A stretch of DNA of 8,128 bases, taken from contig RPPU01000177.1 in assembly GCA_003819975.1 (NCBI GenBank), positions 1 through 8,128 of the forward strand, read 5' to 3'. The stretch comes from Desulfobacteraceae bacterium (GTDB lineage Bacteria; Desulfobacterota; DSM-4660; Desulfatiglandales; HGW-15). The notes under the pieces were generated by a model. That model made no database searches and was not told the DNA's origin. It saw nothing but the letters and a program-made list of their open reading frames with translations. Each line of letters begins with the position of its first letter. Positions within the stretch are counted from its first letter, which is position 1. Positions 6,082 through 8,128 of the stretch are shown one piece after another. Made by a program: the position numbers and the translations under genes.

Positions 6082-7785
6082 TCATGACTGGGGTAAAAGA
6101 TCAAGAAAAATTATAATTTCAGCGCCTCCCGCTGAATGATTGCGACCGCTGATTTTGCCTTGCAAACCTTCGATGATTCTCTTTACGATGGCAAGCCCCA
6201 GGCCCGAACCGCCTTCTTTGGTCGTATAAAAAGGCGTGAAAAGATGCAACAGGGCTTCCGAGCTGAAGCCTTTGCCTGTATCACGGATGGTAATTTGCAC
6301 TTTTTCTTGTCCCGATCCGCCCTTTTCCGGATGGGTTAGCAATTCCGTGCCGACCCACAAACAACCGCCGTCGGGCATCGCTTCCCTGGCATTAAGCAAC
6401 AAATTCCATAATACTTGTTTTATTTTTTCGGGATCGGACTTAATCATACGCGATCCAGACAACTGAGTTTTGATCTCGATTTTATCGCTGGCTTTCTCGC
6501 TATTTTGAAAAAGATCCAATGATTCGGCAATCACTTGATGCAAATCGAACTCCTGAGTATCGTTTTGTTTCGGTCGTGCAAACAATAAAAACTCATTTAC
6601 CAGATGATTCAATCGGTGGATTTCCCTCAAAACAATTTCCATCAAGCGACTGTTCACATCGTCTTTCATCAAGCCTTCCTTCAACATTTGAATCGAACCG
6701 CTGATGGAAGCCATGGGGTTCCTGATCTCATGGGCGATTCCGGCCGCCAATTCTCCCACCATCGCCAGACCTTCTACTTTTTTCATCTCCTCTTCGATTT
6801 GCCTGATTTCGGTCATATCCTGAAAAACCAAAATCCATCCGCGTCTTTTGCCCTCCGGAAAATCAAGAGTGGAAATCGAAAACCGCAAAAAAAGTGTCCG
6901 ACCGGCCTGATTGCGGTAAGGGGCGTCGACAAAGACCGCGGGCCGCTGAATTTTGAAATCGGAACCGCCGGAATAATTTTTAAAGTAGGGTTCGAGAAAA
7001 GGAAAAAAATCAAGGGCATTGCAGCCGATCACTTCGCCGGCCTTGACGCTGAATATTTTTTCAGCCGCCGGGTTGAAAAGAATGATGCGGTGGAAATTAT
7101 CGATGGTAAGCAAACCGGAGGTGATGCTGTGAATAATCCGCTCATTAAGAATTTCAAGCTTAATGATATCGTCTTGCTTGGCCTGCAGCTCTACTCTGCT
7201 CTTCCTTTCCTGTTCGGACGGGTAACTGCTCAGGAATGCGACCAGATAAAAAGCGGCGATATTCATCACGATAAGAAACAAAATATACGTGTTCCGGTAC
7301 TCCATGACATAGAAAATACCGCTGCCGATCGGCTGAATAACGCCATAAAAATGAAGATCGAGCAAAAGACCGTATAAGATACTGCTGCTGGAAGCTACAA
7401 TCATGCCCCCTTTACGATACAGAATAATACTTCCGGTTATAATGGTGAGAATATAAAGAAAAGAAAGCGGGCTTTCGATTCCGCCGGTTGCATAAACAAT
7501 AGCGGTCACAATCAGGGTGTCGAGCAACAGCTGTACATAGGCTATTTTCACAATCGGTTGGAAAAACTTTTGATAAAAAAAATAGAAGGCCGTTAAAAAG
7601 AAAATAGCGGCAATGATCCCGTAATGAAAAATGCCTATTTTTACAAAATCAAGCTGTATTTTGTTAAACTGAAAAAATAAAGAAATGCCTAAAAGGGAAA
7701 AAGCGAAAAGCGCCCTTAAAAATATCAATTTTTGCAGGCGCTTTTTAAGTAACTCGTGAGATATAGAGAGGCCGGGATTGACCAT
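6082..7785 (-). CDS. pilS: Membrane sensor histidine kinase, PilS/NtrB-like
   Basis: This complete 567-residue protein has the layout of PilS, the kinase that controls pilin transcription through the regulator PilR. Six hydrophobic helices lie at about 22-39, 52-70, 82-99, 105-122, 127-148 and 166-186. A linker helix with coiled-coil character follows (190-215), then a PAS domain at about 212-325 (NERIIHSITSGLLTIDNFHRIILFNPAAEKIF at its front). The dimerisation and phosphoacceptor segment GELAAGIAHEIRNPMASISG (344-363) carries His352. The ATP-binding domain shows the N box NLLLNAREAMPDGG (461-474, Asn465), the G1 box DTGKGF (502-507), the F box LFTPFYTTK (515-523) and the G2 box GGSGLGLAI (525-533). 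All catalytic boxes are intact. It starts 18 nt after pilC, with GGGA overlapping the pilC stop as the only Shine-Dalgarno hint. The usual pilR partner is not the next gene, so assignment as PilS rests on domain layout plus pilC linkage. A generic NtrB-like kinase is the alternative. Confidence 0.88.
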   Translation of the reverse strand: MVNPGLSISHELLKKRLQKLIFLRALFAFSLLGISLFFQFNKIQLDFVKIGIFHYGIIAAIFFLTAFYFFYQKFFQPIVKIAYVQLLLDTLIVTAIVYATGGIESPLSFLYILTIITGSIILYRKGGMIVASSSSILYGLLLDLHFYGVIQPIGSGIFYVMEYRNTYILFLIVMNIAAFYLVAFLSSYPSEQERKSRVELQAKQDDIIKLEILNERIIHSITSGLLTIDNFHRIILFNPAAEKIFSVKAGEVIGCNALDFFPFLEPYFKNYSGGSDFKIQRPAVFVDAPYRNQAGRTLFLRFSISTLDFPEGKRRGWILVFQDMTEIRQIEEEMKKVEGLAMVGELAAGIAHEIRNPMASISGSIQMLKEGLMKDDVNSRLMEIVLREIHRLNHLVNEFLLFARPKQNDTQEFDLHQVIAESLDLFQNSEKASDKIEIKTQLSGSRMIKSDPEKIKQVLWNLLLNAREAMPDGGCLWVGTELLTHPEKGGSGQEKVQITIRDTGKGFSSEALLHLFTPFYTTKEGGSGLGLAIVKRIIEGLQGKISGRNHSAGGAEIIIFLDLLPQS

Positions 7786-7803
7786 GTCAGATTCATTTCA
7801 TCC

Positions 7804-8128
7804 CTATGAACCGCCGACTACAGACGCCATCTTGAAAATAGGCAGATACATGGCTATGACCACTCCACCGATTGCTCCGCCTAAAAATACCATTAAAATA
7901 GGTTCCAACATGGCGGTCAGCGCGCCTACGGCCGCATCAACTTCGGCATCGTAAAAGTCGGCGATTTTATTCAACATCGTATCTAAAGCACCGGTCGCTT
8001 CGCCTACTGAAATCATCTGCACGACCATACCGGGGAAAATGTCGTTTTCCGAAAGCGGTTCCGCAATAGTTTGCCCTTCGGCAATGCTTGACCGCACTTC
8101 CATAATAACCTCTTCTAAAATAACATTA
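7804..8128 (-). CDS. pilC: Type IV pilus inner-membrane platform protein PilC, C-terminal part
   Basis: Only the last 107 residues are in the window. The frame is open to the right edge, with NVILEEVI preceding the first internal Met, so this is a truncated gene and not a short protein. PilC (GspF family) sits in the inner membrane and couples the assembly and retraction ATPases to pilin polymerisation. The visible part matches the end of the second GspF domain: EVRSSIAEGQTIAEPL, FPGMVVQMISVGEATGALD, then KIADFYDAEVDAAVGALTAMLEP. A closing membrane helix follows (ILMVFLGGAIGGVVIAMYLPIF), with the family-typical ending MASVVGGS. The gene ends with TAG, 18 nt before the pilS start, which indicates a shared operon. 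Confidence 0.93.
   Translation of the reverse strand, partial: NVILEEVIMEVRSSIAEGQTIAEPLSENDIFPGMVVQMISVGEATGALDTMLNKIADFYDAEVDAAVGALTAMLEPILMVFLGGAIGGVVIAMYLPIFKMASVVGGS

Noticed and set aside
6604..7377. 257-codon open frame on the plus strand opposite pilS
   Set aside because: It lies wholly antisense to a clear histidine kinase with all catalytic boxes. Its translation shows no recognisable domain and no convincing ribosome site was seen.
7804..8103. Reading the right-edge frame as a complete 99-residue protein starting at the Met at 8103
   Set aside because: The frame continues upstream to the window edge with PilC-like residues, so the Met is internal to a truncated pilC.

Overview
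The window is a stretch of bacterial chromosome, moderately AT-rich, in which all five recognisable genes lie on the minus strand. Transcription therefore runs from the high to the low coordinates. The gene set is typical of Deltaproteobacteria / Desulfobacterota: a type IV pilus pilC-pilS pair, a large radical-SAM protein of the TIGR03960 type fused to a DUF2344 (TIGR03936) domain, ribonuclease G next to it, and a CHASE2 sensor probably joined to a Ser/Thr kinase. This placement is inferred from gene content and protein style only.

In transcription order: (1) 8128-7804 is the C-terminal end of PilC, the inner-membrane platform protein of the type IV pilus. (2) 7785-6082 is a complete PilS/NtrB-like membrane histidine kinase, 18 nt after pilC and presumably in the same operon. 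The response regulator pilR that usually follows pilS is not present. (3) 6081-5782 is a 300-nt intergenic region with no gene but dense symmetry: an 11-bp hairpin just after the pilS stop, two 19-bp direct repeats each holding a GGAAC-N4-GTTCC dyad, a weak promoter candidate, and a nested palindromic block of about 126 bp. (4) 5781-3265 is the radical-SAM/DUF2344 fusion protein. (5) 3264-3151 is a 114-nt spacer with three short palindromes, one of which overlaps the ribosome binding site of the next gene. (6) 3150-1612 is ribonuclease G. (7) 1611-1469 is a very AT-rich spacer with a near-consensus sigma70 promoter (TTGACA-17-TATATT). (8) 1468-1 is a CHASE2 sensor protein that runs off the left end.

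The window therefore seems to hold three units: the end of a pilus/PilS operon, a conserved radical-SAM-rng pair that is probably co-transcribed and likely concerned with RNA or ribosome maturation, and a separately promoted signalling gene. No mobile-element gene, CRISPR array, tRNA or rRNA was seen. The least explained parts are the structured intergenic region 5782-6081 and the biochemical role of the radical-SAM fusion protein. No clearly new multi-gene system is visible.
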